NCBI GenBank assembly: GCA_028283765.1
Contig: JAPWJY010000003.1
Span: 186,001 to 250,000 of the forward strand
Length of the DNA: 64,000 nt
Direction of reading: 5' to 3'
Origin: Parvibaculaceae bacterium
GTDB lineage: Bacteria; Pseudomonadota; Alphaproteobacteria; Parvibaculales; Parvibaculaceae
Shown here: positions 16,937 to 28,405 of the stretch, one piece after another
Layout of the letters: each line of letters starts with the position of its first letter
Position numbering within the stretch: position 1 is the first letter of the stretch
The notes under the pieces: generated by a model
The model's database searches: none
Told to the model about the DNA's origin: nothing
Seen by the model: the letters and a program-made list of their open reading frames with translations, nothing else
Translations under genes and position numbers: made by a program

Positions 16937-17773
16937 TCAGGCTCCGGGCCGGGCAAGGTCGCGGGAGCGGTCCCGGGCGGCGGTCACTGCCCTGAGCAGA
17001 AGGCTCGCCATGGCCTCCTCTCCCATCAGCACCTCCAGCGCCGCCGCCGTGGTCCCTCCCGGGGAGGTCACGTTCTTGCGCAGGGTGGCGGCGGGTTCGC
17101 CGGAGCGGTGCAGCATCTCGCCCGCACCTGAAACCGTCGCCCGGGCGAGTTGCATGGCAAGCGCGGGGGCGAGCCCCAGTGCCTCGCCGCCCGCCGCGAG
17201 GCATTCGACCAGATAGAAGACATAGGCGGGGCCGCTGCCTGAAATGGCGGTGACGGCGTCGATCAGCGCTTCATCCTCGACCCAGCCGACCTCGCCGACA
17301 GCGCCCAGCAATTGCTCCGCCAGCGCCTTCTGCGCATCGGATACACGGGGACCGGCGCAGGCGACGGTGATGCCGCGGCCGACCGAGGCGGGCGTGTTGG
17401 GCATGGAGCGGACGATGCGCGCGTCCGGGCCGAGCAGGCCGGAGAAAACATCGAGGGTGGTGCCCGCCGCGATCGACAGGAACAGCGTATCGGGTCCGGC
17501 CAGCGGTTTGAGTTCAGGCAGGACGCTCGCCATCATTTGCGGCTTGACCGCGACCACGACCACGGACGGGTTGCGCGCGGCGATCTGTTCGATGGGAAAA
17601 TTGATGGCGATGCCCGCTTCCGCCACGAGCATCTTCATATCCGGCGAGGGCGAAGGATCCCGGACCATCACGGAGCCGGGGGAAAGCCCGTCCGCCAGCC
17701 AGCCGCTGAGCAGGGCGCTGCCCATCTTGCCGGCGCCGACGAGAAGGAGGGGGCGATCCAGGGAAAGACTCAT
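16937..17773 (-). CDS. proC: Pyrroline-5-carboxylate reductase
   Basis: Reduces pyrroline-5-carboxylate to proline with NAD(P)H. The 278-residue protein has the Rossmann motif LVGAGKMGSALLSGW, VVVVAVKPQMM, RSMPNTPASVGRG and the C-terminal signature ISGSGPAYVFYLVE with KNVTSPGGTTAAALE, all conserved in ProC. It begins 33 bases after the YbjN-like gene and ends about 105 bases before the TetR/COQ9-like gene, so it is the middle of a minus-strand run. Confidence 0.96.
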   Translation of the reverse strand: MSLSLDRPLLLVGAGKMGSALLSGWLADGLSPGSVMVRDPSPSPDMKMLVAEAGIAINFPIEQIAARNPSVVVVAVKPQMMASVLPELKPLAGPDTLFLSIAAGTTLDVFSGLLGPDARIVRSMPNTPASVGRGITVACAGPRVSDAQKALAEQLLGAVGEVGWVEDEALIDAVTAISGSGPAYVFYLVECLAAGGEALGLAPALAMQLARATVSGAGEMLHRSGEPAATLRKNVTSPGGTTAAALEVLMGEEAMASLLLRAVTAARDRSRDLARPGA

Positions 17774-17806
17774 GAAGCTTGCTCGATATGGAAACGGGGC
17801 CGGGGC

Positions 17807-18310
17807 TCAGGCATTGCCCTGTGTTTCGAAAAGGGCGGCCTGGAAGGCTTCTTCCGCCGTTTTGCCGGCCCAGATCACGAACTGGATCGCCGGGAAATAG
17901 CGCTCGCAGGCCTCGATGCCAAGGCGCAGCAGGATTTCGCATTGTTCGGGTGTGGCGCTCGCGCCGCCGCACAGAAGCAGGCTGTTGCGGTAGAGCAGCA
18001 TGCCGTCATCCGACCAGAGGTCGAAATGACCGGCCCAGAGATGCTCGTTGATGATGGCGATCAGGTGGCGAATCTCGGTGCGGCGCGTCTCTGGCACCTT
18101 GATGTCGAGAGTACAGGCGACATGAAGGCCAGCAAGGTCCGGCCGCCAGTTCAGGGAAATCTGGTAGTCATGCCATGTGCCGCTCACGCACAGGTTCATT
18201 TCATCTTCATGGGAGCGCTCGAAGCCCCATTCCTGAAGCGTGGCGACCTGTTCCATGAGATCAAGGGGATGGCCCTCGAAATAGTCCGCTGTGGCTATCC
18301 CTGCGCTCAT
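17807..18310 (-). CDS. YbjN-domain protein
   Basis: A 167-residue cytoplasmic protein with the YbjN / type III secretion chaperone-like fold: [20 protein letters not shown], then a beta-rich core and [20 protein letters not shown] at the end. The family lacks a firm biochemical function. It is fused to or neighbours proC in many alphaproteobacteria, as here (33 bases). A GGGGGAG lies 4 bases before the ATG. The promoter could be in the 121-base gap to ubiK, which contains a small GGCGC-TCTT-GCGCC hairpin. Confidence 0.82.
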   Translation of the reverse strand: MSAGIATADYFEGHPLDLMEQVATLQEWGFERSHEDEMNLCVSGTWHDYQISLNWRPDLAGLHVACTLDIKVPETRRTEIRHLIAIINEHLWAGHFDLWSDDGMLLYRNSLLLCGGASATPEQCEILLRLGIEACERYFPAIQFVIWAGKTAEEAFQAALFETQGNA

Positions 18311-18431
18311 GCTCTCCCCCTCTGTAACCTATATGTTGTGGAGAGATGACAGCCCACCACAAAAGAAGGGTGCCGCAAGCTTTGAGTCGGCGCAAGAGCG
18401 CCGGCCCGGGAAGCCATGGAAAGTCTGGGGA

Positions 18432-18710
18432 TTATTCCGGGGTTTTTTTCGCGCCCGGCTTCCCGGCGAGCGCGGCTTCCAGCGCCTCGATGCGGGCCTT
18501 GAGGGCGTCGTTTTCCTCGCGCGCGATCTGCGCCATCTCCCGCACGGCGTCGAATTCCTCGCGGGCGACGAGATCGAGTCCCGCAACCAGACGCTCCGCC
18601 TGGCTGTGGAAAATGGTTTCGATTTCATGCCGCAAGCCTTCGGCCGCCCCGGCTGCACCGGTGAAAAGTCTGGCGATATCGTCGAAAACGCGGTTGCGGG
18701 TCTGGGTCAT
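18432..18710 (-). CDS. ubiK: Accessory factor UbiK family protein
   Basis: A 92-residue helical coiled-coil protein (formerly BMFP/YqiC family). It starts [19 protein letters not shown] and has the amphipathic helix before a coiled coil, [20 protein letters not shown] and [12 protein letters not shown]. In Escherichia coli UbiK trimerises and helps the late steps of ubiquinone synthesis by linking Ubi enzymes to lipid. It is divergent from lgt and probably co-transcribed with the YbjN-like and proC genes downstream. The start at 18710 fits the family length. Confidence 0.85.
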   Translation of the reverse strand: MTQTRNRVFDDIARLFTGAAGAAEGLRHEIETIFHSQAERLVAGLDLVAREEFDAVREMAQIAREENDALKARIEALEAALAGKPGAKKTPE

Positions 18711-18866
18711 GTCAAAGCTCCAAATGCTTGCCGCCCGAGCATAACCAGTATCGCGGCGGGTGGCGATCACTGGATTGAGGGGCGTTCTTGCGCCATAGCA
18801 TGGTTGACAGGGCAGGGCAGAGGGGGAGACTACCGCCTTTCGCACGGCCCCTCAGCGGAGCGCTTC

Positions 18867-19691
18867 ATGGCCTCGACCGGCATTCCCTTCCCGAATATCG
18901 ACCCTGTCCTCTTTCAGATCGGGCCCTTTGCGATTCGCTGGTATGCGCTGGCCTATATCGTGGGCATCGTCGCGGGCTGGCGCTATGCCGTGCGCATGGT
19001 CGACACGCCCCGGCTCTGGCGGGGGCCTGCGCCCGCGACCCGTCTCCAGATCGACGATCTGCTGCTTTACGTGACGCTCGGCATCATTCTGGGCGGCCGC
19101 ATCGGCTATGTGCTGGTCTACAATTTCGCTGCCTATATCCGCAATCCGCTGACCATTTTCGAGGTCTGGCAGGGGGGTATGAGCTTCCATGGCGGGGCCA
19201 CGGGCGTGCTCATCGCGGTCACGCTCTTTGCCTGGGTCAAGGGCATCAATCCGCTCTCGCTCGCGGATCTGGCGAGCGCCGTCGCCCCCATCGGTCTCTT
19301 TCTGGGGCGCTGCGCCAACTTCATCAACGGTGAGCTGTGGGGGCGTCCCACCGATGTGCCCTGGGCGATGGTGTTTCCGACTGGCGGTCCTCTGGCCCGC
19401 CACCCCAGCCAGCTTTACGAGGCTGCACTGGAGGGGCTGGTGCTCTTTATCGTGTTGCGCCTGCTGACCCATCATTTCGACGCGCTCAAGCGGCCGGGCG
19501 TGGTGCTGGGCAGCTTCGTCGCGGGCTATGGCGTGGCGCGGACGGTTTGCGAGTTTTTCCGCGAGCCGGACGCCCAGCTCGGCTTTCTGTGGGAGGGGCT
19601 CACCATGGGCATGATGCTTTCGATCCCGATGATCGTCGTGGGCCTTGCCATCGTCTGGTGGGCCTCGGCCCGCAATCCCGCCAGGGCATGA
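18867..19691 (+). CDS. lgt: Prolipoprotein diacylglyceryl transferase
   Basis: An inner-membrane enzyme that moves diacylglycerol from phosphatidylglycerol to the lipobox cysteine of prolipoproteins. With the start at 18867 ([19 protein letters not shown]) it has 274 residues and about seven membrane segments. Family signatures are [27 protein letters not shown] and [16 protein letters not shown] with the conserved Arg, Asn and Glu. GGAG lies 9 bases upstream. The stop overlaps the next gene by 4 bases. Confidence 0.96.
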   Translation: MASTGIPFPNIDPVLFQIGPFAIRWYALAYIVGIVAGWRYAVRMVDTPRLWRGPAPATRLQIDDLLLYVTLGIILGGRIGYVLVYNFAAYIRNPLTIFEVWQGGMSFHGGATGVLIAVTLFAWVKGINPLSLADLASAVAPIGLFLGRCANFINGELWGRPTDVPWAMVFPTGGPLARHPSQLYEAALEGLVLFIVLRLLTHHFDALKRPGVVLGSFVAGYGVARTVCEFFREPDAQLGFLWEGLTMGMMLSIPMIVVGLAIVWWASARNPARA

Positions 19692-20764
19692 ACAATCCTG
19701 TCGCCGATCATCTGCGCCGCCTGATCGAGATCGAGGGACCCGTCCCGGTCGCCGATTACATGGCGATTGCGCTCGGCCACCCGCAGCATGGCTATTACAT
19801 GCGCCAGGACCCCCTGGGGGCAGGGGGCGACTTCATCACCGCGCCGGAAGTGAGCCAGATGTTCGGTGAACTCGTCGGCCTGTGGATCGCCGCCCAATGG
19901 CTGGCACAGGGCGCGCCGGAAAGCTTCGTGCTGGCTGAGGCCGGACCCGGGCGGGGCACGCTGATGGCCGACGCATTGCGGGCGACGGCCCGTGTGCCCG
20001 GCTTCAGCCGGGCGGCGGAGGTTCATTTCATCGAAACAAGTCCGGTCCTGAGAGCCGCGCAGGCGGTCCGCGTCCCCCATGCCTGCTGGCACGACACGCT
20101 CGACAGCGTTCCGGAAGGACCGCTGTTCCTGATCGCCAATGAGTTTTTCGACGCCCTGCCGGTCCGGCAATTCGTTCGGACGGAGCGGGGCTGGTGCGAG
20201 CGCTGCGTCGCCCTCGATGTGACTGGCGAAAGGTTTGAGCCGGTCCTTGCGCCGGTCGCGCAGGGGGCCGCCGATCTCCTGCCGCCGGATCTGCGGGACG
20301 CGCCTGCGGGCAGCCTCGCGGAAATCTCGCCCGCTTCGGAAGCGATTGCCCGCCAGATCGCCAGCCGGGTTGCGGCGCATGGCGGGGCGGCGCTCATCAT
20401 CGATTATGGCCATGCCCGCAGCGGTCTGGGCGACACGCTTCAGGCGGTGCGGGCCCATGCCTATGCCGATCCGTTCGCGGACCCGGGACTTGCCGATCTC
20501 ACCGCCCATGTCGATTTCGAGGCATTGGGACAGGCGGCGCAGGCGGCGGGCGCTACCGTTCATGGTCCCGTGGAGCAGGGCGCGCTTCTTTTTGCGCTTG
20601 GAATCGAAAGCCGCTGCGTGAAACTGAAAGCCGGCGCGAGCCAGGCCCAATGTGATAGAATTAATACCGAGCTGGACCGTTTGACTGGCGCTGACCAGAT
20701 GGGACACCTGTTCAAGGCCATGGCGATAACCCCTCGCAACATACCGGTACCCGATGGCTTTTGA
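19688..20764 (+). CDS. MidA/NDUFAF7-like SAM-dependent methyltransferase
   Basis: A 358-residue class I methyltransferase of the COG1565 (MidA, NDUFAF7) family. Evidence: [20 protein letters not shown] at the N-terminus, [20 protein letters not shown], the SAM loop [16 protein letters not shown], and [13 protein letters not shown], which the family conserves. The mitochondrial member methylates an arginine of complex I subunit NDUFS2; the bacterial substrate is not proven. It overlaps lgt by 4 bases and pgeF by 11 bases. The lgt, midA, pgeF order is a recurrent alphaproteobacterial arrangement. Confidence 0.88.
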   Translation: MNNPVADHLRRLIEIEGPVPVADYMAIALGHPQHGYYMRQDPLGAGGDFITAPEVSQMFGELVGLWIAAQWLAQGAPESFVLAEAGPGRGTLMADALRATARVPGFSRAAEVHFIETSPVLRAAQAVRVPHACWHDTLDSVPEGPLFLIANEFFDALPVRQFVRTERGWCERCVALDVTGERFEPVLAPVAQGAADLLPPDLRDAPAGSLAEISPASEAIARQIASRVAAHGGAALIIDYGHARSGLGDTLQAVRAHAYADPFADPGLADLTAHVDFEALGQAAQAAGATVHGPVEQGALLFALGIESRCVKLKAGASQAQCDRINTELDRLTGADQMGHLFKAMAITPRNIPVPDGF

Positions 20765-21545
20765 CCGCGAGGCCTTGCTGGCGATCCGTCCGCATCGAGC
20801 GGAAACCCTGAGGCTGCCCGGGGTTCTGCACGGGTTTTTCACCCGTGAGGGCGGGGTCTCGACGGGATTGTACGATTCCCTGAATTGCGGCATGGGATCG
20901 AGCGACGTTCCTGAGACAGTGCTTGAGAACCGTTCGCGGGTTGCCGCGGCAATCGGCGTCGCCACCCTGATGAGCGTCCACCAGATTCACAGCGCCGAGG
21001 TTGCCATGGTGGCGGAGCCATGGCTGCCTGGGCAGGGGCCCCGGGCCGATGCGATGGTGACGGACCGGCCCGATCTGGCGCTGGGCATCCTGACGGCGGA
21101 TTGCGCCCCGGTTCTCTTTGCCGATGGCGCTGCCGGTGTCGTTGCCGCTGCCCATGCCGGATGGAAAGGGGCCATTGGAGGCGTTCTTCAGGCGACGATC
21201 GAGGCGATGGAACAGCTTGGCGGGCGCCGCGATCGGATCGTTGCGGTGGTGGGGCCGTGCATTTCATCGGCGAGCTATGAGGTCGGTGCGGAGTTCGAGG
21301 CCCGCTTCGCCGCGGAAAGAGAGGAATTCGGCCGCTATTTCACCCCTGCCGGAGCGGCGGGGAAATACATGTTCGACCTGCCGGGATTCTGTCTCGATCG
21401 GCTCCTTGAGGCTGGCGTCGCGGCCACGGCCACGGGTCTTTGCACCTATGCCGATGAAAAACGCTTCTTCAGCTACCGGCGCACCACCCACAGGAGCGAG
21501 CCTGATTATGGCCGCCAGCTTTCGGTCATTGCGCTCGACGCCTGA
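20754..21545 (+). CDS. pgeF: PgeF/YfiH-type multicopper-laccase-fold protein (purine nucleoside phosphorylase or peptidoglycan editing factor)
   Basis: A 263-residue protein of the YfiH/DUF152 family. Metal ligands are visible in SVHQIHSAEV, TADCAPVLF and AAHAGWKGA. FFTREGGVSTGLYDSLN opens the fold. Family members are described as adenosine deaminase/purine nucleoside phosphorylases and, in Escherichia coli, as PgeF, which removes L-Ser wrongly built into peptidoglycan precursors. It overlaps the methyltransferase by 11 bases and is the last gene of the lgt unit, followed by a hairpin terminator. Confidence 0.9.
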   Translation: MAFDREALLAIRPHRAETLRLPGVLHGFFTREGGVSTGLYDSLNCGMGSSDVPETVLENRSRVAAAIGVATLMSVHQIHSAEVAMVAEPWLPGQGPRADAMVTDRPDLALGILTADCAPVLFADGAAGVVAAAHAGWKGAIGGVLQATIEAMEQLGGRRDRIVAVVGPCISSASYEVGAEFEARFAAEREEFGRYFTPAGAAGKYMFDLPGFCLDRLLEAGVAATATGLCTYADEKRFFSYRRTTHRSEPDYGRQLSVIALDA

Positions 21546-21604
21546 ACAGAAATTCATCACCATTTCGTGACAGCCAAACGTTTACAGTCTCCGGCCCCCT
21601 TGTT

Positions 21605-21629
21605 AAAACCCGCTCGCCGACCGGGTTTT
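21605..21629 (+). terminator. Hairpin terminator after pgeF
   Basis: AAAACCCG (21605-21612) and CGGGTTTT (21622-21629) flank a 9-base loop and are followed by GTTTG. It separates the lgt-pgeF unit from prs. Confidence 0.75.
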
Positions 21630-21679
21630 GTTTGTGCCCGTGATCAGGCTCTCTCTCGCCGACATCGGGGAACGCCGAA

Positions 21680-22612
21680 ATGAAACTGGTCGCAGGCAAC
21701 TCAAACCGGGCACTTGCCGAAGCCATAGGCTCCTATCTGAGCCTGCCATTGACCAAATCGGTGGTGCGCCGCTTTGCGGACATGGAAGTCTTCGTCGAAA
21801 TTCAGGAAAACGTGCGCGGCGAGGATGTTTTCGTCATCCAGTCGACCTCGTTTCCGGCCAACGATCACCTGATGGAACTGCTGATCATCATCGATGCGCT
21901 GCGCCGCTCGTCCGCGCGCCGGATCACCGCCGTCATGCCCTATTTCGGCTATGCGAGGCAGGACCGCAAACCCTCCGCCCGCACGCCGATCTCGGCCAAG
22001 CTGGTGGCCAATCTCATCACCAAGGCCGGGGCCGACCGGGTGCTGACCGTCGATCTCCATGCAGGCCAGATTCAGGGCTTCTTCGATATTCCGACCGATA
22101 ACCTGTTCGCCGCCCCGGTTTTGACCCGCGACATCGAGAAGCAGTATGCGGGCGCCAATCTCATGATCGTGTCGCCGGACGTGGGCGGCGTGGTCCGCGC
22201 GCGCGCCATCGCCAAGCGCCTCAATGCCGATCTGGCCATCGTCGACAAGCGGCGCGAGCGCGCGGGCGAGTCCGAGGTCATGAACATCATCGGCGACGTG
22301 AAGGGCCGGACCTGCATCCTGATCGACGATATCGTCGATTCCGCGGGCACGCTCTGCAACGCCGCCAACGCCCTGATCGAGCATGGCGCAGTCGAGGTTT
22401 CAGCCTATATCACCCATGGCGTGCTCTCGGGCGGCGCGGTCGCCCGCGTGACAGCCTCCAAGCTCAAGGAACTGGTGATCACGGACTCGATTCAGGCGAC
22501 CGAGGCCGTGCGCGTCTCCCACAATATCCGCGTCAGCACCATCGCTCCCCTGATCGGCGAAGCCATGCGCCGCACCGCCGAGGAGCGCTCCGTGTCCAGC
22601 CTGTTCGACTGA
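21680..22612 (+). CDS. prs: Ribose-phosphate pyrophosphokinase (PRPP synthase)
   Basis: Makes PRPP from ribose 5-phosphate and ATP for nucleotide, histidine, tryptophan and NAD synthesis (it feeds NadC). The 310-residue class I enzyme has [20 protein letters not shown], the ATP flexible-loop region [14 protein letters not shown], the metal-binding [13 protein letters not shown], and the PRPP loop [22 protein letters not shown] lies about 10 bases before the ATG at 21680. It is a single gene between a terminator and the converging ABC-F gene. Confidence 0.97.
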   Translation: MKLVAGNSNRALAEAIGSYLSLPLTKSVVRRFADMEVFVEIQENVRGEDVFVIQSTSFPANDHLMELLIIIDALRRSSARRITAVMPYFGYARQDRKPSARTPISAKLVANLITKAGADRVLTVDLHAGQIQGFFDIPTDNLFAAPVLTRDIEKQYAGANLMIVSPDVGGVVRARAIAKRLNADLAIVDKRRERAGESEVMNIIGDVKGRTCILIDDIVDSAGTLCNAANALIEHGAVEVSAYITHGVLSGGAVARVTASKLKELVITDSIQATEAVRVSHNIRVSTIAPLIGEAMRRTAEERSVSSLFD

Positions 22613-22631
22613 GCCGGACGGCGGGTTTCGT

Positions 22632-24563
<1,932 letters not shown>

Positions 24564-24658
24564 GGAAACGCGGGCCTCAACGGGATTTCTGAGGCCTCCT
24601 ACCATGAATGAGCGGACGGGGCCAGCCGGGGCAGGGTCTGGGGCTTTTTCCACCCGCC

Positions 24659-24687
24659 TTGCTGTTCCTCTCGGGCCTCGCTATAAC
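24659..24687 (+). promoter_or_regulatory. Candidate ndk promoter
   Basis: TTGCTG (24659-24664) and TATAAC (24682-24687) with a 17-base spacer. The -10 is a five-of-six match; the -35 is weak beyond TTG. Transcription would start about 35 bases before the ndk ATG. Confidence 0.5.
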
Positions 24688-24728
24688 CCGGCCAAACCAC
24701 TCGGAAATTCATATTAAAGGACCGGAAA

Positions 24729-25151
24729 ATGGCTCTCGAGCGCACTTTCTCGATCATCAAGCCCGACGCGACCCGGCGCAATCTCACCGGCAAGATCATT
24801 GACCGTTTTGAAACCGCGGGCCTCAGCATCGTGGCGCAGAAGCGCGTGCTGCTGTCGCGCGGCGAAGCCGAGGGCTTCTATGCCGAGCACAAGGAGCGTC
24901 CCTTCTTCGGTGACCTCGTTGCCTTCATGACCTCAGGCCCCGTCGTGCTGCAGGTTCTGCAGGGCGAAAACGCCATCGCGAAGAACCGCGAGATCATGGG
25001 CGCGACCAACCCGGCCAACGCCGACGCGGGCACGATCCGCAAGGATTTCGCCGAGTCGATCGAAGCCAATTCCGTTCACGGCTCCGACAGCCCGGCCTCG
25101 GCCGCCCGCGAAATCGCCTATTTCTTCGCGGAAATCGAAATCGTCGGCTGA
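24729..25151 (+). CDS. ndk: Nucleoside-diphosphate kinase
   Basis: Transfers the gamma phosphate of ATP to other nucleoside diphosphates. The 140-residue length is canonical. [20 protein letters not shown] opens the protein, and the phospho-histidine is His117 in NSVHGSDS. It has its own promoter and is followed by a strong terminator that overlaps the region just before the aminopeptidase gene. Confidence 0.98.
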   Translation: MALERTFSIIKPDATRRNLTGKIIDRFETAGLSIVAQKRVLLSRGEAEGFYAEHKERPFFGDLVAFMTSGPVVLQVLQGENAIAKNREIMGATNPANADAGTIRKDFAESIEANSVHGSDSPASAAREIAYFFAEIEIVG

Positions 25152-25177
25152 AGCGCCGCTTCATCCCGCTCCGTGAC

Positions 25178-25204
25178 AAAGCCCTCCCCCTGCGGGAGGG
25201 CTTT
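25178..25204 (+). terminator. Hairpin terminator after ndk
   Basis: AAAGCCCTCCC (25178-25188) pairs perfectly with 25194-25204 across a 5-base loop and is followed by TT-GCTTT. It ends the ndk transcript. Confidence 0.85.
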
Positions 25205-25265
25205 TGCTTTGAAAGGCGGGAAAGGGGAGTTGCGGGAAGGGGGGCTGACAGCCCATATTCAGCGC

Positions 25266-27074
25266 ATGTTCCAGACATTCGACGACATCGCTGATCCCGC
25301 CCTTGGCGCCGAACGCGCCCGGAGGCTCCGTGCCGAACTCAGCCGCCAGAAGCTCGACGGCTTTCTGGTGCCGCGCTCCGACGAGCATCAGGGCGAATAT
25401 GTGCCGCCCCATGCCGAACGGCTGCGCTGGCTGACCGGCTTTTCCGGCTCGGCGGGGCTGGCGCTGGTCATGCTCGACAAGGCGGCGATCTTCGTCGACG
25501 GGCGCTACACGCTTCAGGTCCGTGCACAGGTCGATGTGAACGTGTTCGAGCCCCGGCATCTGGTCGATGAGCCGGTGACGGGCTGGATCGAGCATCATCT
25601 GCCAGCCGGCGGCCGGCTCGGCTACGACCCATGGCTCCATACCGTCGATCAGCGCGCCCGCTACGAGGCGGCGGTGAAGAAAGCCGGGGGCGAACTGGTT
25701 CCGGTATCGCGCAATCTCGTCGATATGGTCTGGGAGGACCAGCCGGAGGTGCCGCTCGCGCCTGTCGTGCCCCATCCGGTGGAACTGGCGGGCGAGGCAT
25801 CCTCCTCAAAGCTCGCGCGGATTGCGGCGTCCCTTGGCGAGGCCGACGGCTTCGTCCTGACCATGCCGGATTCCATCGCCTGGCTCTTCAATATCCGGGG
25901 CGGGGACGTCTCCCATGTGCCGCTGCCGCTTTCCTTCGCCATCGTGAACAGCGACGGCGGTGCGGAACTCTTCATCGACGGGCGCAAGCTCGATGCGGAA
26001 GTGCGCGCCCATCTGGGCAATGTCGTCACCGTGCGCGAACCCGATGAATTCGCCCCGGCGCTGGATGCGCTGGGCGCTGCGGGCCGCGCGATCCTGCTCG
26101 ACCCGGCAAGCTGTGCCGTCTTCATTCATGACCGGCTCGCGGCTGCAGGGGCGCGCATCCTCAAGGGCACCGATCCGTGCGAACTGCCCAAGGCCTGCAA
26201 GACGGACGCCGAGATAAGCGGCAGCCGCGCCGCCCATATCCGCGACGGGCTGGCGCTGACCCGGTTTCTGGCCTGGCTCGCCGCCGAAGGGCCGAAGGGC
26301 ACGGTCGATGAAATTGCCGCGGCGAAGCGGCTGGAAGCTTTCCGAGCCGAAACCGGCAAGCTCAAGGACCTGAGCTTCGACACGATCTCGGGCGCGGGCG
26401 ACAACGGGGCCATCGTCCATTACCGGGTGACGACGGCGACGAACCGGCTGCTCCGGCCGGGCGAACTGTTCCTGGTCGATTCAGGAGCCCAGTATGTGGA
26501 CGGCACCACCGACGTGACCCGGACAGTCGCCATCGGCGAGCCGGGCGCGGAGGAGAAAGACCGCTTCACCCGCGTGCTCAAGGGCCATATCGCGATTGCG
26601 ACGGCGCGGTTTCCGGAAGGAACCACCGGCGCGCAGATCGATGCGCTGGCCCGCATGGCGCTGTGGCAGGCCGGGCTCGATTTCGATCATGGCACGGGCC
26701 ATGGCGTCGGCAGCTATCTCTCGGTGCATGAAGGCCCGCAGCGGATTTCAAAGTTCGGGGGGGCGGCTTTCCGCCCCGGCATGATCGTCTCCAACGAGCC
26801 CGGCTTCTACAAGACGGGGGCCTATGGCATCCGCATCGAGAACCTGCTGGTGGTGACGGGCCCCGCCGCCATCGAAGGCGGCGAACGCGAAATGCTCGGG
26901 TTCGAGACGCTGACGCTCGCGCCCATCGATCTGGCGCTGGTCGAGCCTTCCCTGCTCAACGCGGATGAGCGGGCATGGCTCAACGGCTATCATGCCCGCG
27001 TGCGCGAAACCCACGCGCCGCATCTGGAACTGCCGCTCCGGGCGTGGCTCGCGCACGCCACCCGGGCGATCTAG
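25266..27074 (+). CDS. Aminopeptidase P family protein (Xaa-Pro aminopeptidase)
   Basis: A 602-residue M24 metallopeptidase of the long, three-domain type. Two creatinase-like N-terminal domains run to about residue 300 (LDGFLVPRSDEHQGEYVPP; GYDPWLHTVDQ). The C-terminal pita-bread domain has the metal ligands in FLVDSGAQYVDGTTDVTRTV (two Asp), FDHGTGHGVGSYLSVHEGPQ (His) and SNEPGFYKTGAYGIRIENL (Glu). It should remove an N-terminal residue that precedes proline. The start at 25266 (MFQTFDDIADP) avoids reading through the ndk terminator. It converges on the DszA-like gene with 4 bases between the stops. Confidence 0.93.
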   Translation: MFQTFDDIADPALGAERARRLRAELSRQKLDGFLVPRSDEHQGEYVPPHAERLRWLTGFSGSAGLALVMLDKAAIFVDGRYTLQVRAQVDVNVFEPRHLVDEPVTGWIEHHLPAGGRLGYDPWLHTVDQRARYEAAVKKAGGELVPVSRNLVDMVWEDQPEVPLAPVVPHPVELAGEASSSKLARIAASLGEADGFVLTMPDSIAWLFNIRGGDVSHVPLPLSFAIVNSDGGAELFIDGRKLDAEVRAHLGNVVTVREPDEFAPALDALGAAGRAILLDPASCAVFIHDRLAAAGARILKGTDPCELPKACKTDAEISGSRAAHIRDGLALTRFLAWLAAEGPKGTVDEIAAAKRLEAFRAETGKLKDLSFDTISGAGDNGAIVHYRVTTATNRLLRPGELFLVDSGAQYVDGTTDVTRTVAIGEPGAEEKDRFTRVLKGHIAIATARFPEGTTGAQIDALARMALWQAGLDFDHGTGHGVGSYLSVHEGPQRISKFGGAAFRPGMIVSNEPGFYKTGAYGIRIENLLVVTGPAAIEGGEREMLGFETLTLAPIDLALVEPSLLNADERAWLNGYHARVRETHAPHLELPLRAWLAHATRAI

Positions 27075-27078
27075 GATA

Positions 27079-28389
27079 TCAGCCGGGATAGGGCAGCCCG
27101 AGGCGATCGCGGAGCGTCTCGCCTTCTTCATAGGCGCGCCGGTAGACGCCGCGATCCTGCAGGACAGGTATTACTTTCTCGACGAATTCCGCTATGTCGT
27201 CGGGCGCACGGGGCGGCTGAACGGTATATCCATCGACCGAGCCATCCGCCCACAGGTCGATGATCTGGTCGGCGATTTCCTCGGGCGTTCCCAGCACGAG
27301 CCTGTGATTGCCTTCGGCCCGCCGGACAACCTCGCGGGCCGTCAGCTTTTCGTGGGTCAGAAGCTCGACAAGGCCGAGCGTGAAGCCGAGGGCCTGTATC
27401 CGGTCCGGACTCGGCACGAAGTCTTCCGCCTTGAGTATCGCGTCGGGATCGAAGCCGTGCGGATCGATGCCGTGGGTCTGTATGAAGCGGGCGATCAGCC
27501 CGTCCTCCGAGCCTAAACCGCTGAAAAGCTCATGCTTGCGCAGCGCCTCCTCGCGGCTTTCCGCGATGATGGGCACGAGCCCGGGCACGATGCGGATGCC
27601 AGATGGGTCGCGGCCGAAAGAAGCGGCGCGATCCCGGACCTTCTTGCCCAGAGCATGTCCCGCCTGACGGGAGAGAACGTTGGTATAGAGGATTTCGCCA
27701 TGCCGCGCCGCAAGGTCGATCCCGCCTTCCGAGGTCCCGGCCTGGGCGATCACCGGATGGCCCTGCGGGCCGCGCGGCACGTTGAGGGGCCCCCTGACGT
27801 GGAAATATTCGCCTTCATGGTCAATCGTGTGCGCGACCGTTGAATCCCAGAACTGATCTTCTGGCACCACACCCTCGCGGCGGGGGTCCCAGCTTGCCCA
27901 CAGCTCTTTCAGCACATCGACAAATTCGATCGCGCGCGGATAGCGGATATCGCGCGGAGGCAGCGGGTCCTTGCCGAAATTGGCCGCAACTTCGGGGACG
28001 AAGTTGGACACGATGTTGATGGCCAGCCTGCCGCCCGACATGATGTCGATCGACTGCGCCCGGCGCGCCAGATTGAACGGCGAATTGAAGGTCGAGGATA
28101 CGGTCGCGAAGAACCCGATATCGGGCACCTGCGAGGTGATCGCGGTTGCGAGGATGAGCGGATCGATGACCTGGAACGGCCGGGAATTCTCTCCAAGCCG
28201 CAGCAGCGGCATGTCGGAGACAAAGACCGCATCGAACACGCCCTTGCGGGCCAGTCTGGCCAGCCGGAGATAATATTCAGGGTCGGCGACATCATGATGG
28301 TTGCCGGTCCGGTATTTCCAGGCATCCTGCATATAGCCGCCCGGATTGATGCCGACATTGAGATTAAGCCGGCGCTTGAACTGTGCCAT
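27079..28389 (-). CDS. DszA/NtaA/SnaA-family FMN-dependent monooxygenase
   Basis: A 436-residue bacterial-luciferase-like flavin monooxygenase. The N-terminal GINPGGYMQDAWKYRTGN and the C-terminal IPVLQDRGVYRRAYEEGETL with LRDRLGL follow the DszA pattern closely (DszA ends ...VPVLQDRGYFRTEY...LRDHLGL). SGGRLAINIVSNF and VIAQAGTSEGG are typical. Family members use FMNH2 from a separate reductase to oxidise aryl sulfones, nitrilotriacetate or related compounds. No reductase gene is nearby. It is the third gene after the DszB-like and class A monooxygenase genes, 16 bases apart, with AGG 9 bases before the ATG. The substrate is inferred to be an organosulfur compound. Confidence 0.85.
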   Translation of the reverse strand: MAQFKRRLNLNVGINPGGYMQDAWKYRTGNHHDVADPEYYLRLARLARKGVFDAVFVSDMPLLRLGENSRPFQVIDPLILATAITSQVPDIGFFATVSSTFNSPFNLARRAQSIDIMSGGRLAINIVSNFVPEVAANFGKDPLPPRDIRYPRAIEFVDVLKELWASWDPRREGVVPEDQFWDSTVAHTIDHEGEYFHVRGPLNVPRGPQGHPVIAQAGTSEGGIDLAARHGEILYTNVLSRQAGHALGKKVRDRAASFGRDPSGIRIVPGLVPIIAESREEALRKHELFSGLGSEDGLIARFIQTHGIDPHGFDPDAILKAEDFVPSPDRIQALGFTLGLVELLTHEKLTAREVVRRAEGNHRLVLGTPEEIADQIIDLWADGSVDGYTVQPPRAPDDIAEFVEKVIPVLQDRGVYRRAYEEGETLRDRLGLPYPG

Positions 28390-28405
28390 GCCGATACCTT
28401 TCAGT

